Assembly: GCF_003044275.1 (NCBI RefSeq)
Contig: NZ_PZPL01000001.1
Coordinates: 3,224,001-3,288,000, forward strand
Reading direction: 5' to 3'
Source of the DNA: Rathayibacter caricis DSM 15933
GTDB taxonomy: Bacteria; Actinomycetota; Actinomycetes; Actinomycetales; Microbacteriaceae
Length of the DNA: 64,000 bases
Shown: positions 25,495-35,500 of the stretch, one piece after another
How positions within the stretch are numbered: position 1 is the stretch's first letter
Layout of the letters: each line of letters starts with the position of its first letter
Translations under genes and position numbers: made by a program
Notes under the pieces: generated by a model
Database searches by the model: none
What the model was told of the DNA's origin: nothing
Seen by the model: the letters and a program-made list of their open reading frames with translations, nothing else

Positions 25495-25562
25495 CGTTCC
25501 CTCTCCTGCGACCGCTCCCGCGGCCGTCGTGTCGTGTGCGGCCCGAGCGCCGTCCTCGTCGA

Positions 25563-26564
25563 TCAGCGTCCCCAGCGCAGCGCCGCCGTCTCGACCGGAG
25601 CGTCCCAGAGCTCGGTCATCGCCGCATCCAGCTTCAGCACGCTCAGCGAGAACCCCTGCATCTCGAGCGAGGTGACGTAGTTGCCGACGAGGCTGCGGGT
25701 CACCTCGATGCCCTTCTCCGCGAGCACCTCCGCGGCACGGCGGTACGCGATGTAGAGCTCGATCTGCGGCGTGCCGCCCATGCCGTTCACGAACAGCAGC
25801 ACGCTGTCGCCGGAGGAGAAGGGCAGGTCCTCGAGGATCGGGCCGAGGATGCGGTCCACGATCCGGTCCGCCGGCTCGAGCGCGATCTTCTCGCGGCCCG
25901 GCTCGCCGTGGATGCCGATCCCGATCTCGATCTCGTCCTCGCCGAGCTCGAAGCTCGGCTCTCCCGCATGCGGCACGATGCACGGCGAGAGCGCGACGCC
26001 CATCGACCGCACGTTCGCGTTCACGGCCTCGGCGATCGCCGCGACCTCGTCGAGGGAGTCGCCGCGCTCGGCTGCCGCGCCCGCGATCTTCTCGACGAGG
26101 ACGGTGCCCGCCACCCCGCGGCGCCCGGCCGTGTAGAGCGAGTCCTTGACCGCCACGTCGTCGTCGATGACGACCGAGCGGACCTCGACGCCCTCCGCCG
26201 CCGCGAGATCGGCGGCGGTCTCGAAGTTCAGCACGTCGCCGGTGTAGTTCTTCACGAGGTGCAGCACGCCCGCACCGCCGTCGACCGCCTGCGTCGCCGC
26301 GACGATCGGATCGGGAGTGGGCGAGGTGAAGACGGCGCCGGGCACCGCGGCGTCGAGCATCCCGTGCCCGACGAATCCGGCGTGCAGCGGCTCGTGGCCG
26401 CTGCCCCCGCCGCTGACGATGCCGACCTTCCCCGCTCGCGGCGCACCGACGCGCACGACGAACAGCGGGTCCGCCTGGACCCGGACGAGATCGGCGTGGG
26501 CGAGGCCGAAACCGGCCACGGACTCGGCGACGACGTTCTTGGGGTCGTTGATGAGCTTCTTCAT
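25563..26564 (-). CDS. dhaK: DhaK dihydroxyacetone-binding subunit
   Basis: The 333-residue DhaK binds dihydroxyacetone covalently through a His. That residue is His219 in GIGIHGEPG. The substrate loop [15 protein letters not shown] (residues about 52-66) and [11 protein letters not shown] are intact. It is first of dhaK-dhaL-dhaM; no dhaR, glpF or glycerol dehydrogenase is adjacent. A promoter should lie in the 160-base gap after trpD, but I cannot define it. Confidence 0.95.
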   Translation of the reverse strand: MKKLINDPKNVVAESVAGFGLAHADLVRVQADPLFVVRVGAPRAGKVGIVSGGGSGHEPLHAGFVGHGMLDAAVPGAVFTSPTPDPIVAATQAVDGGAGVLHLVKNYTGDVLNFETAADLAAAEGVEVRSVVIDDDVAVKDSLYTAGRRGVAGTVLVEKIAGAAAERGDSLDEVAAIAEAVNANVRSMGVALSPCIVPHAGEPSFELGEDEIEIGIGIHGEPGREKIALEPADRIVDRILGPILEDLPFSSGDSVLLFVNGMGGTPQIELYIAYRRAAEVLAEKGIEVTRSLVGNYVTSLEMQGFSLSVLKLDAAMTELWDAPVETAALRWGR

Positions 26565-26724
26565 CGAGGTCTCCTCCAGGGTCCGACCACCACTCGCGGA
26601 CCGGGGCGATCCGGCTCGGGGTGGATCGCGGTCCGCTCCGTCGCGGACAGCGCTCCCACGTTACGCCCTGGCGCCGTGTCCGGGCAGGGCCGGTCCGCGC
26701 CCTCGCGTCGGTCGCGGCGCAGCG

Positions 26725-27783
26725 TCAGTCCTGCCGTCGCGTCTCCGCGACCCAGGCGTCGAGCTTGGCCGTGGCGGCACCGGAGTCGACCGCGTCGGCC
26801 GCCCGCTCCATGGCGCTCCGGAAGCGGTCGAGGATCGCGGTCTGGATGAGGGACGGGTCGCGCGCGAGATCGAACGCGATGAGACCGGCCGCCGCGTTCA
26901 GCAGCACGATGTCGCGCACGGGCCCGCCGTCGCCCGCGAGCACCGACCGGACCACCTGGGCGTTGTACGCGGCGTCCTTCCCGCGGAGCTGGTCGATGCT
27001 CGCGCGGCGCAGGCCCAGATCGCGGGGATCGAGGTCGTGCTCGACGACGAGCCCGCGCGACACCTCCCAGATGTGGCTGTGCCCCGTGGTCGTCAGCTCG
27101 TCGAGCCCGTCGTCGCCGCGGAACACCAGCGCGGTCGCCCCGCGGGTCTGGAACACGCCGACGAACAGCGGCACGCGGTCGAGGTGGGCAACGCCCACGG
27201 CCGACGCCTCGGGGCGCGCCGGATTGCACAGCGGCCCGAGGAAGTTGAAGACCGTCGGGATCCCGAGCTCGGCCCGCACCGGACCCGCGTGCCGGAAGCC
27301 GGGGTGGAACATCGCCGCGAAGACGAACGCGATGCCGGTGCGCCGGAACGCCTCGGCCACGCGCTCGGCCGACAGGCTCAGGTCGACGCCGAGGGCGCCG
27401 AGCACGTCGGAGGAGCCGGAGGACGACGAGGCCGCCCGGTTCCCGTGCTTGATCACCGGAGTGCCGGCGGCCGCCGCGATGATCGACGCGGTCGAGGAGA
27501 TGTTGACGGTGCCGAAGCGGTCGCCGCCCGTGCCGACGATGTCCAGCGCCATCGGATCCACGTCCAGCGGGACCGCGTGCTCGAGGATCGCGTCGCGGAA
27601 GCCGACGATCTCGTCGACCGTCTCGCCCTTCGCCCTCAGCGCCACCAGGAGCCCCGCCAGCTGCGCCGGAGTGGCCTCGCCCCGCATCACCTGCTCCATC
27701 GCCCAGGTCGCCTCCGAGACGCTGAGATCGGAGGATTCGAGGAGAGCGCTGAGAATCCGCGGCCAGGACAGGGTTTCCGACAT
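26725..27783 (-). CDS. trpD: Anthranilate phosphoribosyltransferase
   Basis: Second step of tryptophan synthesis, anthranilate plus PRPP. The 352-residue protein has the PRPP loop [21 protein letters not shown] region ([17 protein letters not shown], residues about 80-96), [17 protein letters not shown], and [11 protein letters not shown]. The ATG at 27783 was chosen over an in-frame upstream Met because GATAAT (27793-27798) lies 9 bases before it, giving a near-leaderless mRNA. No other trp gene is adjacent. Confidence 0.95.
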   Translation of the reverse strand: MSETLSWPRILSALLESSDLSVSEATWAMEQVMRGEATPAQLAGLLVALRAKGETVDEIVGFRDAILEHAVPLDVDPMALDIVGTGGDRFGTVNISSTASIIAAAAGTPVIKHGNRAASSSSGSSDVLGALGVDLSLSAERVAEAFRRTGIAFVFAAMFHPGFRHAGPVRAELGIPTVFNFLGPLCNPARPEASAVGVAHLDRVPLFVGVFQTRGATALVFRGDDGLDELTTTGHSHIWEVSRGLVVEHDLDPRDLGLRRASIDQLRGKDAAYNAQVVRSVLAGDGGPVRDIVLLNAAAGLIAFDLARDPSLIQTAILDRFRSAMERAADAVDSGAATAKLDAWVAETRRQD

Positions 27784-27860
27784 GGCACTCAGATTATCCG
27801 GGTACGAACGGCATACGGGAAGTGCGAATGCCCCTCCGGGCATCGTCCATAATGGTCTGT
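27784..27860. promoter_or_regulatory. Back-to-back leaderless promoters of trpD and ctaE
   Basis: A 77-base divergent region. On minus, -10 GATAAT (27793-27798) lies 9 bases from the trpD ATG. On plus, -10 CATAAT (27848-27853) lies 7 bases from the ctaE GTG. Both mRNAs would start at or within a few bases of the start codon. No clear -35 is seen. Confidence 0.6.
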
Positions 27861-28490
27861 GTGACGAGCAGCACTCTTACCCCCACGGCCACCGCGCCCG
27901 TAGTGAACCGACCCAACCCGGTCGCGGTCGGAACGATCGTCTGGCTGGGCAGCGAGGTCATGTTCTTCGCGGGCCTGTTCGCGATCTACTTCACCCTCCG
28001 CAGCACCTCCCCGGAGCTGTGGGAGGCCGAGACGAGCATCCTCAACGTGCCGTTCGCGAGCGTCAACACGGTGATCCTCGTCGCCTCGTCGTTCACGTGC
28101 CAGTTCGGCGTGTTCGCGGCCGAGCGGCTCCAGGCGCGCTCCACCGGGCTCAGCCCGTTCAAGTGGGGCATGGTCGAGTGGTTCTTCCTCACCTACGCGC
28201 TCGGCGCGATCTTCGTCTGCGGCCAGGTCTTCGAGTACGCGACCCTCGTCTCCGAGGGTGTGAGCCTGTCGAGCAACGCCTACGGCTCCGCGTTCTACAT
28301 CACGACCGGCTTCCACGCCCTGCACGTCACCGGCGGGCTCATCGCCTTCCTCCTCGTCATCGGCCGCGCGTTCGCGGTCAAGAACTTCGGTCACAAGGAG
28401 GCGACGAGCGCCATCGTCGTCTCGTACTACTGGCACTTCGTCGACGTCGTCTGGGTCGGCCTCTTCGTGGTCATCTACTTCCTCAAGTGA
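27861..28490 (+). CDS. ctaE: Cytochrome c oxidase subunit III
   Basis: A 209-residue integral membrane subunit of the aa3 oxidase, with five hydrophobic helices. It has the subunit III sequences [19 protein letters not shown] and [15 protein letters not shown], and the final [15 protein letters not shown]. The GTG at 27861 is favoured because CATAAT sits 7 bases upstream (leaderless); an in-frame ATG at 27852 overlaps that box. It begins the ctaE-qcrC-qcrA-qcrB operon typical of actinobacteria. Confidence 0.94.
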   Translation: MTSSTLTPTATAPVVNRPNPVAVGTIVWLGSEVMFFAGLFAIYFTLRSTSPELWEAETSILNVPFASVNTVILVASSFTCQFGVFAAERLQARSTGLSPFKWGMVEWFFLTYALGAIFVCGQVFEYATLVSEGVSLSSNAYGSAFYITTGFHALHVTGGLIAFLLVIGRAFAVKNFGHKEATSAIVVSYYWHFVDVVWVGLFVVIYFLK

Positions 28491-28546
28491 TGGGTGCCTC
28501 CTCGATGAACTCCTCCACCCCCGATCCCCGCAGGAAGGTTGCCTCG

Positions 28547-29353
28547 ATGGCCTCCCCGAAGACGAAGAGCCGCGCCAAGAAGGGTCGCCGACACCCCCTG
28601 GCCACGCTGGCCCTGATCGCCATCGGCCTCGGTCTCACCGGCGGCACCTACGCGGCCGTCGGCGTCGCCACCTCGGCCTCCGCCGAGACGTCCGCCAACA
28701 GCCAGCAGACGATCGACGAGGGCTCGAAGCTCTTCGCCGCGAACTGCGCGACCTGCCACGGCCTCGACGCCGCGGGCACCGACAACGCGCCGTCGCTGAT
28801 CGGCGTCGGCGCCGCCTCGGTCGACTTCCAGGTCGGCACGGGCCGCATGCCGATGCAGATGCACGGCCCGCAGGCGCTCGAGAAGCCGGTGCAGTTCACC
28901 GACGAGCAGGTCGCCGAACTGGCCGCCTACGTCGCCTCCCTCGCGCCCGGCCCCGCCATCCCGACCGGAGAGGTCCTCGACGGCGGCGGCGACACCGCCA
29001 GCGGTGCCGAGCTCTTCCGCATCAACTGCGCGATGTGCCACAACGTCGCCGGAGCCGGCGGCGCGCTGACCGAGGGCAAGTTCGCTCCCCCGCTGGGCGG
29101 CGTGACCGAGGCGCACATCTACGAGGCGATGGTCACCGGCCCGCAGAACATGCCGGTCTTCAACGACCTGAACATCTCGCCCGAGGACAAGCGGGACATC
29201 ATCTCGTACCTCAAGTACATCGAGGCCAACCCGTCCCCGGGCGGATTCGCGCTCGGCTCCCTCGGGCCGGTCGCGGAGGGCCTCTTCCTCTGGATCTTCG
29301 GCCTCGGCGCCATCGTCGCGCTCACGGTGTGGATCACCGCCCGATCGAACTAG
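28547..29353 (+). CDS. qcrC: Cytochrome bc1 complex di-haem cytochrome c subunit
   Basis: A 268-residue membrane-anchored cytochrome with two haem-c sites, CATCH and CAMCH, each in a separate c-type domain. An N-terminal hydrophobic segment follows a Lys/Arg-rich tail, and a C-terminal anchor follows (FLWIFGLGAIVALTVWI). The second haem domain replaces a soluble cytochrome c in the actinobacterial bcc-aa3 supercomplex. The ATG at 28547 has AGGAAGG upstream; an alternative ATG at 28490 overlaps the ctaE stop and would add 19 residues. Confidence 0.93.
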   Translation: MASPKTKSRAKKGRRHPLATLALIAIGLGLTGGTYAAVGVATSASAETSANSQQTIDEGSKLFAANCATCHGLDAAGTDNAPSLIGVGAASVDFQVGTGRMPMQMHGPQALEKPVQFTDEQVAELAAYVASLAPGPAIPTGEVLDGGGDTASGAELFRINCAMCHNVAGAGGALTEGKFAPPLGGVTEAHIYEAMVTGPQNMPVFNDLNISPEDKRDIISYLKYIEANPSPGGFALGSLGPVAEGLFLWIFGLGAIVALTVWITARSN

Positions 29354-29428
29354 TGAACATCCGCGCCCTGACGGGCGTGACAACCCCCACGGCTCCGACC
29401 GGAGCCGATAGGCGTGAAAAGGAGAACC

Positions 29429-30487
29429 ATGGCAGAGCACGATGAGGGTGGCACGGACCTCGCCACCTCGTCGGCCACCGGGCACGGTTCGGCTCCGGCC
29501 GGCACCGCGGTCGTCACACGGGGCCGGGTCCAGGACCCGGGACTCCCGCCGCACCGCCCCCGGATGACCGATCTCGACCCCAAGGTCGAGAAGCGTGCCG
29601 AGCGCACGGTGTACACGCTCTTCTACCTCTCCTTCGCGGGATCCCTGTTCGCGGTCGCCGCGTACATGGCCTTCCCCATCACGGAGGAGATCGAGTCCGT
29701 CCGCCTGAACACGCTGTTCATCGGCCTGGGCATGTCCCTCGCCCTGCTCGCGATCGGCATCGCCGCTGTCCACTGGGGCAAGCAGCTGATGTCCGACCAC
29801 GAGGGCATCGACATCCGCCACCCGGTCCGCTCGTCGGAGGACACCCGGGCCCGCGCCCTCGAGATCTTCGACCAGTCCGACAAGGAGTCCGGCTTCGGCC
29901 GCCGCTCCGTCATCCGGAACAGCCTGATCGCCTCGCTGGTCGTCTTCCCGCTGCCGGCGGTCATCCTGTTCCGCGGCCTCGGTCCGCAGGACCAGAACCC
30001 GGTCGCCCTCCTCAAGACCACCATGTGGAAGGAGGGGACCCGGCTCACGCTGGACCCCTCCGGTGCCCCGATCCTCGCATCGGACGTCACCCTGGGCTCC
30101 GCCTTCCACGTCATCCCCGAAGGCCTCGAGCAGGTCGAGGGCAAGCTCGAGGAGAAGGCCAAGGCCTCCGTCCTCCTGATGCGCCTGAAGCCCGAGGACC
30201 TCGTCGTCAGCGAGGGTCGAGAGACCTGGAACTACGACGGAATCGTCGCCTATTCGAAGATCTGCACGCACGTCGGCTGCCCTGTGGCGCTGTACGAGCA
30301 GCAGACCCACCACCTGCTGTGCCCGTGCCACCAGTCGCAGTTCGACATCAAGCACGAGGCTGCCGTCATCTTCGGCCCGGCGAAGCGCCCGCTTCCGCAG
30401 CTGCCCATCACCGTCGACGACGAGGGCTATCTGGTCGCGCAGAGCGACTTCACGGAGCCCGTCGGACCGTCCTTCTGGGAGCGATGA
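29429..30487 (+). CDS. qcrA: Rieske iron-sulfur subunit of the cytochrome bc1 complex
   Basis: A 352-residue actinobacterial QcrA with three predicted N-terminal membrane helices instead of the usual one. The Rieske fold at the C-terminus has cluster ligands in CTHVGCPV and CPCHQSQFD. A Pro-Gly-rich cytoplasmic N-terminus of about 50 residues precedes the first helix. The ATG at 29429 follows AAGGAG. The end overlaps the qcrB ATG by 4 bases. Confidence 0.94.
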   Translation: MAEHDEGGTDLATSSATGHGSAPAGTAVVTRGRVQDPGLPPHRPRMTDLDPKVEKRAERTVYTLFYLSFAGSLFAVAAYMAFPITEEIESVRLNTLFIGLGMSLALLAIGIAAVHWGKQLMSDHEGIDIRHPVRSSEDTRARALEIFDQSDKESGFGRRSVIRNSLIASLVVFPLPAVILFRGLGPQDQNPVALLKTTMWKEGTRLTLDPSGAPILASDVTLGSAFHVIPEGLEQVEGKLEEKAKASVLLMRLKPEDLVVSEGRETWNYDGIVAYSKICTHVGCPVALYEQQTHHLLCPCHQSQFDIKHEAAVIFGPAKRPLPQLPITVDDEGYLVAQSDFTEPVGPSFWER

Positions 30488-32148
30488 CTCACATGTCCAC
30501 CACCACACCGTCACGACCCTCGTCGTCGCCCCAGGGCAACGACGACGGCGTCATCCTCGGCAGCGGCAAGCTGCAGAAGGGCTACGTCGGAGCAGCGTCG
30601 AACTACATCGACGAGCGGACGAGCATCTCGGCCGTCGTCAAGGAGTTCGGCCGCAAGATCTTCCCCGACCACTGGTCCTTCCTCCTCGGCGAGGTCGCGC
30701 TCTACAGCTTCGTCATCATCCTGCTGTCGGGCACGTTCCTCACGTTCTTCTTCCAGGCGTCCATGGTCGAGACGCACTACGAGGGCAGCTACCTCCCGAT
30801 GAAGGGCATCGAGATGTCCGCGGCGATGGCCTCGTCGCTCGACATCTCGTTCGACATCCGCGGCGGCCTGCTGATGCGCCAGATCCACCACTGGGCGGCG
30901 CTGCTGTTCGTGGCCTCGATCGGCCTCCACATGCTGCGCATCTTCTTCACCGGCGCGTTCCGCAAGCCGCGCGAGCTCAACTGGGTCATCGGCTTCGTCC
31001 TCTTCATCCTCGCGATGGCCGAGGGCTTCACCGGCTACTCCCTCCCCGACGACCTGCTGTCGGGCAACGGCCTCCGCATCATCGACGGCATGGTCAAGGG
31101 CATCCCGGTCGTCGGCACCTGGATCTCGTTCCTGCTCTTCGGCGGCGAGTTCCCGGGCACCGACATCGTCGGCCGCCTGTACACCCTGCACATCCTGCTG
31201 CTGCCGGCCCTTGTGCTCGCGTTCATCGCCCTGCACCTCGTGTTCGTGGTCGTCCACAAGCACACCCAGTTCCCCGGTGCGGGCAAGACCGAGCAGAACG
31301 TCGTCGGCTACCCGGTGCTCCCGGTCTACGCCGCGAAGGCCGGTGGATTCTTCTTCATCGTCTTCGGTGTCGTCGTCCTCATCGCGTCGCTGTTCACGAT
31401 CAACCCGATCTGGAACTACGGCCCCTACGACCCCTCGCCCGTGTCCGCCGGCACCCAGCCCGACTGGTACATCGGCTTCGCGGACGGTGCGCTGCGCCTC
31501 GTCCCGCCGGGACTCGAGTGGGCCATCCCGGGCCTCGGCACGCTGTCGTTCAACATCCTCATCCCGCTCGTCGGCCTGGGTCTGTTCATCGTCGCGGTCA
31601 TGCTCTACCCCTTCCTCGAGGCGTGGATCACCGGTGACAAGCGCGAGCACCACCTGCTCGACCGCCCGCGCAACGCCGCGACCCGCACGGCGATCGGTGC
31701 CGCCGGAGTCACGTTCTACGCGGTCCTCTGGGCTGCTGCGTCCTCGGACATCATCGCCACGCACTTCCACCTCACGATGGAGGGCGTCATCCACGCCCTG
31801 CAGTTCTGCCTGATCGTCGGCCCCTTCGTCGCGTACTTCATCACGAAGCGCATCTGCCTCGCCCTGCAGAAGAAGGACCGCGAGATCGCCCTGCACGGCT
31901 TCGAGTCCGGCCGCATCGTCCGCCTCCCGGGCGGCGAGTTCATCGAGGTGCACCAGCAGCTCGACGAGTACGAGCGCTGGAAGCTGGTCAGCCAGGACGA
32001 GTACGAGCCGCTGATGATCCGCCCGAACTCGCGTGGACGCATCACCGCCCCGCAGCGCGTGCGTGCCGGTCTCTCCCGCTGGTTCTTCGAGGACCGCATC
32101 ACCCCCGTCACCCAGAAGGAGCTCGAGAGCTCGCACAGCGAGCACTGA
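30484..32148 (+). CDS. qcrB: Cytochrome b subunit of the bc1 complex
   Basis: A 554-residue cytochrome b with paired haem-ligand histidines in helices B and D (QIHHWAALLFVASIGLHMLR and ILLLPALVLAFIALHLVF), a Qo-site stretch GLEWAIPGL, and the long hydrophilic C-terminal extension (about 130 residues) seen in actinobacterial QcrB. The ATG at 30484 overlaps the qcrA stop; another ATG lies three codons in. It is last in the operon and is followed by a strong terminator. Confidence 0.95.
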   Translation: MTHMSTTTPSRPSSSPQGNDDGVILGSGKLQKGYVGAASNYIDERTSISAVVKEFGRKIFPDHWSFLLGEVALYSFVIILLSGTFLTFFFQASMVETHYEGSYLPMKGIEMSAAMASSLDISFDIRGGLLMRQIHHWAALLFVASIGLHMLRIFFTGAFRKPRELNWVIGFVLFILAMAEGFTGYSLPDDLLSGNGLRIIDGMVKGIPVVGTWISFLLFGGEFPGTDIVGRLYTLHILLLPALVLAFIALHLVFVVVHKHTQFPGAGKTEQNVVGYPVLPVYAAKAGGFFFIVFGVVVLIASLFTINPIWNYGPYDPSPVSAGTQPDWYIGFADGALRLVPPGLEWAIPGLGTLSFNILIPLVGLGLFIVAVMLYPFLEAWITGDKREHHLLDRPRNAATRTAIGAAGVTFYAVLWAAASSDIIATHFHLTMEGVIHALQFCLIVGPFVAYFITKRICLALQKKDREIALHGFESGRIVRLPGGEFIEVHQQLDEYERWKLVSQDEYEPLMIRPNSRGRITAPQRVRAGLSRWFFEDRITPVTQKELESSHSEH

Positions 32149-32160
32149 CCTCCCTCCCCC

Positions 32161-32194
32161 GAAGGGCCCGGACGATCCGTCGTCCGGGCCCTTC
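32161..32194 (+). terminator. Terminator of the ctaE-qcrCAB operon
   Basis: A perfect 15-bp stem (GAAGGGCCCGGACGA with TCGTCCGGGCCCTTC, loop tccg), 12 bases after the qcrB stop. Confidence 0.92.
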
Positions 32195-32414
32195 GTCGTT
32201 CCCGGGCGAACTCCGCGCTTCTCCCCCGTCGCCCTCCGCCGCGAGTCGCGATGACACCTGCGCCTGTGGTTCGTCGTCATCACTGCAGTCGGATCGGCTC
32301 TCAGAGCCGGGCAGGTGATCGTCGGGACGGAGTCGCCGTGGCGGTGGTACTCGGCCGGTCGTATGACGGCCCGGTGAGGGCGCCAGGTGGTGGTTGTCGA
32401 TGCTGCGATCCATC

Positions 32415-32900
32415 GGTGCCGACGCCGTGAGCGGAGGCGCTCGAGCCGGGAGTCGGAGAGCGGCCTGGCGTCGACGAGCCGAAGCCCGGACTGGGCGGCC
32501 CGAAGCAGACAGAGGAGCCGTCTCGGGCGAGTCCGGCTCCTGACGAGCACGATCAGCTCGTCGACGAGGCCCTCGCGCAGCAGCGGGTTCCAGGTCGTCG
32601 CGCGGCCGACCATCAGTAGATTGCGGTCCCCGGTCGCCGTGAGCCTCCGGATCTCGGCTACGGCGGCGTCACGCGGCACGATGGGGGTGGTCGATGCCCG
32701 GGGGCATCCGCACCGGCGGCCAGCGAGTCACTGATGACCAGGGAAGCCTGGAGTCAGCGTCCTTGCTCACGAGTGGATGAACACCGGAGGGACGGCCCAC
32801 CAACCCTTCTGAAGGGTCCATTTGCCTCCGCCGAACATGATTCCCACGCGGCCGACACGGTGTGGCGTGCTCGATGCTCCCGTCGGCGTCGAACAAGTTC
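32415..32900 (-). pseudogene. Decayed RibD-C/dihydrofolate-reductase-family gene
   Basis: On the minus strand one frame reads VAEIRRLTATGDRNLLMVG and then EGLVDELIVLV, typical of the C-terminal half of DHFR/RibD-like reductases. The next stretch is only family-like in another frame (AGLARDGSSVCFG, near 32500-32545). The first frame then resumes with SGLRLVDARPLSDSRL. So at least two frameshifts flank about 13 codons. Upstream, GIMFGGGKWTLQKGWW and PPVFIHS (near 32767-32840) and FDADGSIEHAT lie in further different frames. No intact start or continuous frame remains. The gap around it (32195-33285) holds no other recognisable gene. Confidence 0.55.
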
Positions 32901-33285
32901 TGGCCGTCGGCTCTCGTCGATCCGGGGCATGGAATGAGGATCCGACGTCGACAGGGCGCGCGAGAGGGCGCTCACCCGGTGACCGCTCGTCCACGTCTCC
33001 GCCGTGCCACCGCCCACCGTCGTGGCCACCGCCGTCCGCGTTCCTGCCTTCCGAGCACACCAGGTGGCGCTGACAGGTCCAGGAGGCCCTGGAGGCGGCC
33101 GTCGGGCTCACTCACGGCCCCACAGTTGAGGGCCCACGGCGCCGCGGCGACCACACGGTCGGACCCTGACCGTTCCTCCGTCGACGGCGAACTGCTCGCT
33201 GACATGACGCGTAACGTGGCGCCGAGCATTCCGTGCACCTCGGTCGCCGCTCGACCGCGCAGCGGGCCCTGCCAAGCACAGCGAA

Positions 33286-33328
33286 AGGGCCGGGTGCCGG
33301 GACCTGTCGCTCCCGTGCGCCCGGCCCT
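33286..33328 (-). terminator. Terminator of ctaCDF
   Basis: Compound hairpin 18 bases past the ctaF stop: outer stem AGGGCCGGGTGC with GCGCCCGGCCCT (one T-G pair), inner stem CGGGA with TCCCG. Confidence 0.8.
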
Positions 33329-33345
33329 CAGCCGATGCCCTCTGC

Positions 33346-33762
33346 CTAGCGGGCGAAGTATCCGCGGTAGTACTCGTAGACCCAGCCCGTGATCGCGATC
33401 AGGAAGATGCCGGCCGCGATGTAGGTGATCCAGATGCCGACGGCGAGGCCGAGGAACGCCAGAGCCGCGGCACCGCCGAGGATCAGCGGCCACCAGCTCC
33501 AGGGGCTGAAGAAGCCGAGCTCCGGGTCCCCGTCGTCGATGTCGGCGTCGAGGCGGTCCTCGGGCAGTTCGGCACCCTGCGCCTTGTGCACGCGACCGAC
33601 GTAGAACGCGATGAACGCACCCAGCACGGCTGAGAGGGTGATGCCGACGGTCCCGACCCACTCCACCTGCTCGGTGTCGATGAGCGACCAGACGGTGTAC
33701 GCGACGGCCGCGAGGAGGAAGAAGCCGGACAGGAGCCAGAACAGATTGACGTTGGCGCGCAT
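33346..33762 (-). CDS. ctaF: Cytochrome c oxidase subunit IV (actinobacterial)
   Basis: A 138-residue membrane protein with four hydrophobic segments. It begins MRANVNLFWLLSGFFLLAA and carries the central AFYVGRVHKAQGAELPEDR, as in actinobacterial CtaF. A conserved WSWWPLILGG precedes the last two helices. It is 4 bases downstream of ctaD and is last in ctaC-ctaD-ctaF. Confidence 0.93.
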   Translation of the reverse strand: MRANVNLFWLLSGFFLLAAVAYTVWSLIDTEQVEWVGTVGITLSAVLGAFIAFYVGRVHKAQGAELPEDRLDADIDDGDPELGFFSPWSWWPLILGGAAALAFLGLAVGIWITYIAAGIFLIAITGWVYEYYRGYFAR

Positions 33763-33766
33763 GGCC

Positions 33767-35494
33767 CTACTTCACCGTGCCTTCGGACTTGTCGTACGTG
33801 GGGGCGTCCGGAGCGTCCTTCGCCGGACCGATTCCGACGGGGATGCCGGCCTCGGGGTGGTTCAGGTCGAAGGCCGGAGCCTCGCTGCGGATGCGCGGGA
33901 TGGACGTGAAGTTGTGGCGGGGCGGCGGGCACGAGGTGGCCCACTCGAGCGAGCGCGAGAAGCCCCACGGGTCGTTCACGGTGACCTTCGGCGCCTTGCG
34001 GGCCGTGATGTACACGTTGAGGAAGAACGGGATCAGCGAGACCGCGAGGATCATCGCTCCGATCGTCGACAGCTGATTCATCCAGGTGAAGCCGTCCTCG
34101 GGGAGGTAGCTCGCGTAGCGGCGGGGCATGCCCACGACGCCGAGCCAGTGCTGGATGAGGAACGTGGTGTGGAAGCCGATGAACAGCAGCCAGAAGTGCC
34201 ACTTGCCCAGGGTCTCGTTCAGCATCTTGCCGGTCCACTTGGGCCACCAGAAGTAGAAGCCCGAGAACATCGCGAACACGACGGTGCCGAACACGACGTA
34301 GTGGAAGTGCGCGACCACGAAGTACGAGTCGGACACGTGGAAGTCGAGCGGCGGGGACGCCAGGATCACGCCGGTGAGGCCACCGAAGGTGAAGGTGATC
34401 AGGAAGCCGATCGCCCAGATCATCGGGGTCTCGAACGTGACCGACCCGCGCCACATGGTGCCGATCCAGTTGAAGATCTTCACGCCGGTCGGGACCGCGA
34501 TGAGCATCGTCATCAGCGAGAAGAACGGCAGGAGCACCGAGCCGGTGACGTACATGTGGTGCGCCCAGACCGTCACGGACAGCGCCGCGATGGCGATCGT
34601 CGCGTAGATCAGCGTCTTGTAGCCGAAGATCGGCTTGCGGCTGAAGACCGGGAAGACCTCGGACACGATGCCGAAGAACGGCAGCGCGATGATGTAGACC
34701 TCGGGGTGGCCGAAGAACCAGAACAGGTGCTGCCAGAGCAGGACGCCGCCGTTGGCCGCGTCGTAGATGTGGGCGTCGAAGACGCGGTCGGCACCGAGGG
34801 CGAACATCGCCGCGGCGAGGACCGGGAAGGCCAGCAGCACGAGGATCGACGTCACGAGGATGTTCCAGGTGAAGATCGGCATGCGGAACATCGTCATGCC
34901 CGGAGCGCGCATGGTGATGATCGTGGTGATGAAGTTCACCGCGCCGAGGATCGTGCCGAAGCCGGACAGGCCCAGGCCGAAGACCCAGAGATTGCCGCCC
35001 AACCCTGGCGAGAACGTCGTGCTCGACAACGGCGCGTAGGCGAACCATCCGAACGAGGCGGCGCCCTGCGGGGTGACGAAGCCGGCGACCGCGATGAGCG
35101 AGCCGAAGCTGTAGAGCCAGTAGGCGAAGGCGTTCAGTCGCGGGAAGGCGACGTCGGGGGCACCGATCTGCAGCGGCATCAGGACGTTGGCGAAGCCGGC
35201 GAACAGCGGCGTCGCGAACATCAGCAGCATGATCGTGCCGTGCATGGTGAACAGCTGGTTGTACTGCTCGCGCGTCTCGACGACGGCCAGGCCCGGCTGG
35301 AAGAGCTGGGCACGGATCACCAGTGCCATCACTCCTGCGATGCAGAAGTAGATGAACGACGTGATCAGGTACATGTACCCGATGACCTTGTGGTCGGTGG
35401 ACGTCATCCAGCGAACGAGGACGTTCGCCTTGCGCTCGACGGGCGGGGTGCCGAAGGTGCGGGACGACGGGGCGGGTGCGGTGGCGGTGCTCAT
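33767..35494 (-). CDS. ctaD: Cytochrome c oxidase subunit I
   Basis: The 575-residue catalytic subunit of the aa3 oxidase. Haem and CuB ligands are visible in [31 protein letters not shown] (with the His-Tyr pair), [10 protein letters not shown] and [14 protein letters not shown]. The C-terminus carries a Pro-rich tail after the twelfth helix. The ATG at 35494 lies 6 bases after the ctaC stop. Confidence 0.97.
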   Translation of the reverse strand: MSTATAPAPSSRTFGTPPVERKANVLVRWMTSTDHKVIGYMYLITSFIYFCIAGVMALVIRAQLFQPGLAVVETREQYNQLFTMHGTIMLLMFATPLFAGFANVLMPLQIGAPDVAFPRLNAFAYWLYSFGSLIAVAGFVTPQGAASFGWFAYAPLSSTTFSPGLGGNLWVFGLGLSGFGTILGAVNFITTIITMRAPGMTMFRMPIFTWNILVTSILVLLAFPVLAAAMFALGADRVFDAHIYDAANGGVLLWQHLFWFFGHPEVYIIALPFFGIVSEVFPVFSRKPIFGYKTLIYATIAIAALSVTVWAHHMYVTGSVLLPFFSLMTMLIAVPTGVKIFNWIGTMWRGSVTFETPMIWAIGFLITFTFGGLTGVILASPPLDFHVSDSYFVVAHFHYVVFGTVVFAMFSGFYFWWPKWTGKMLNETLGKWHFWLLFIGFHTTFLIQHWLGVVGMPRRYASYLPEDGFTWMNQLSTIGAMILAVSLIPFFLNVYITARKAPKVTVNDPWGFSRSLEWATSCPPPRHNFTSIPRIRSEAPAFDLNHPEAGIPVGIGPAKDAPDAPTYDKSEGTVK

Positions 35495-35500
35495 GCTCCC

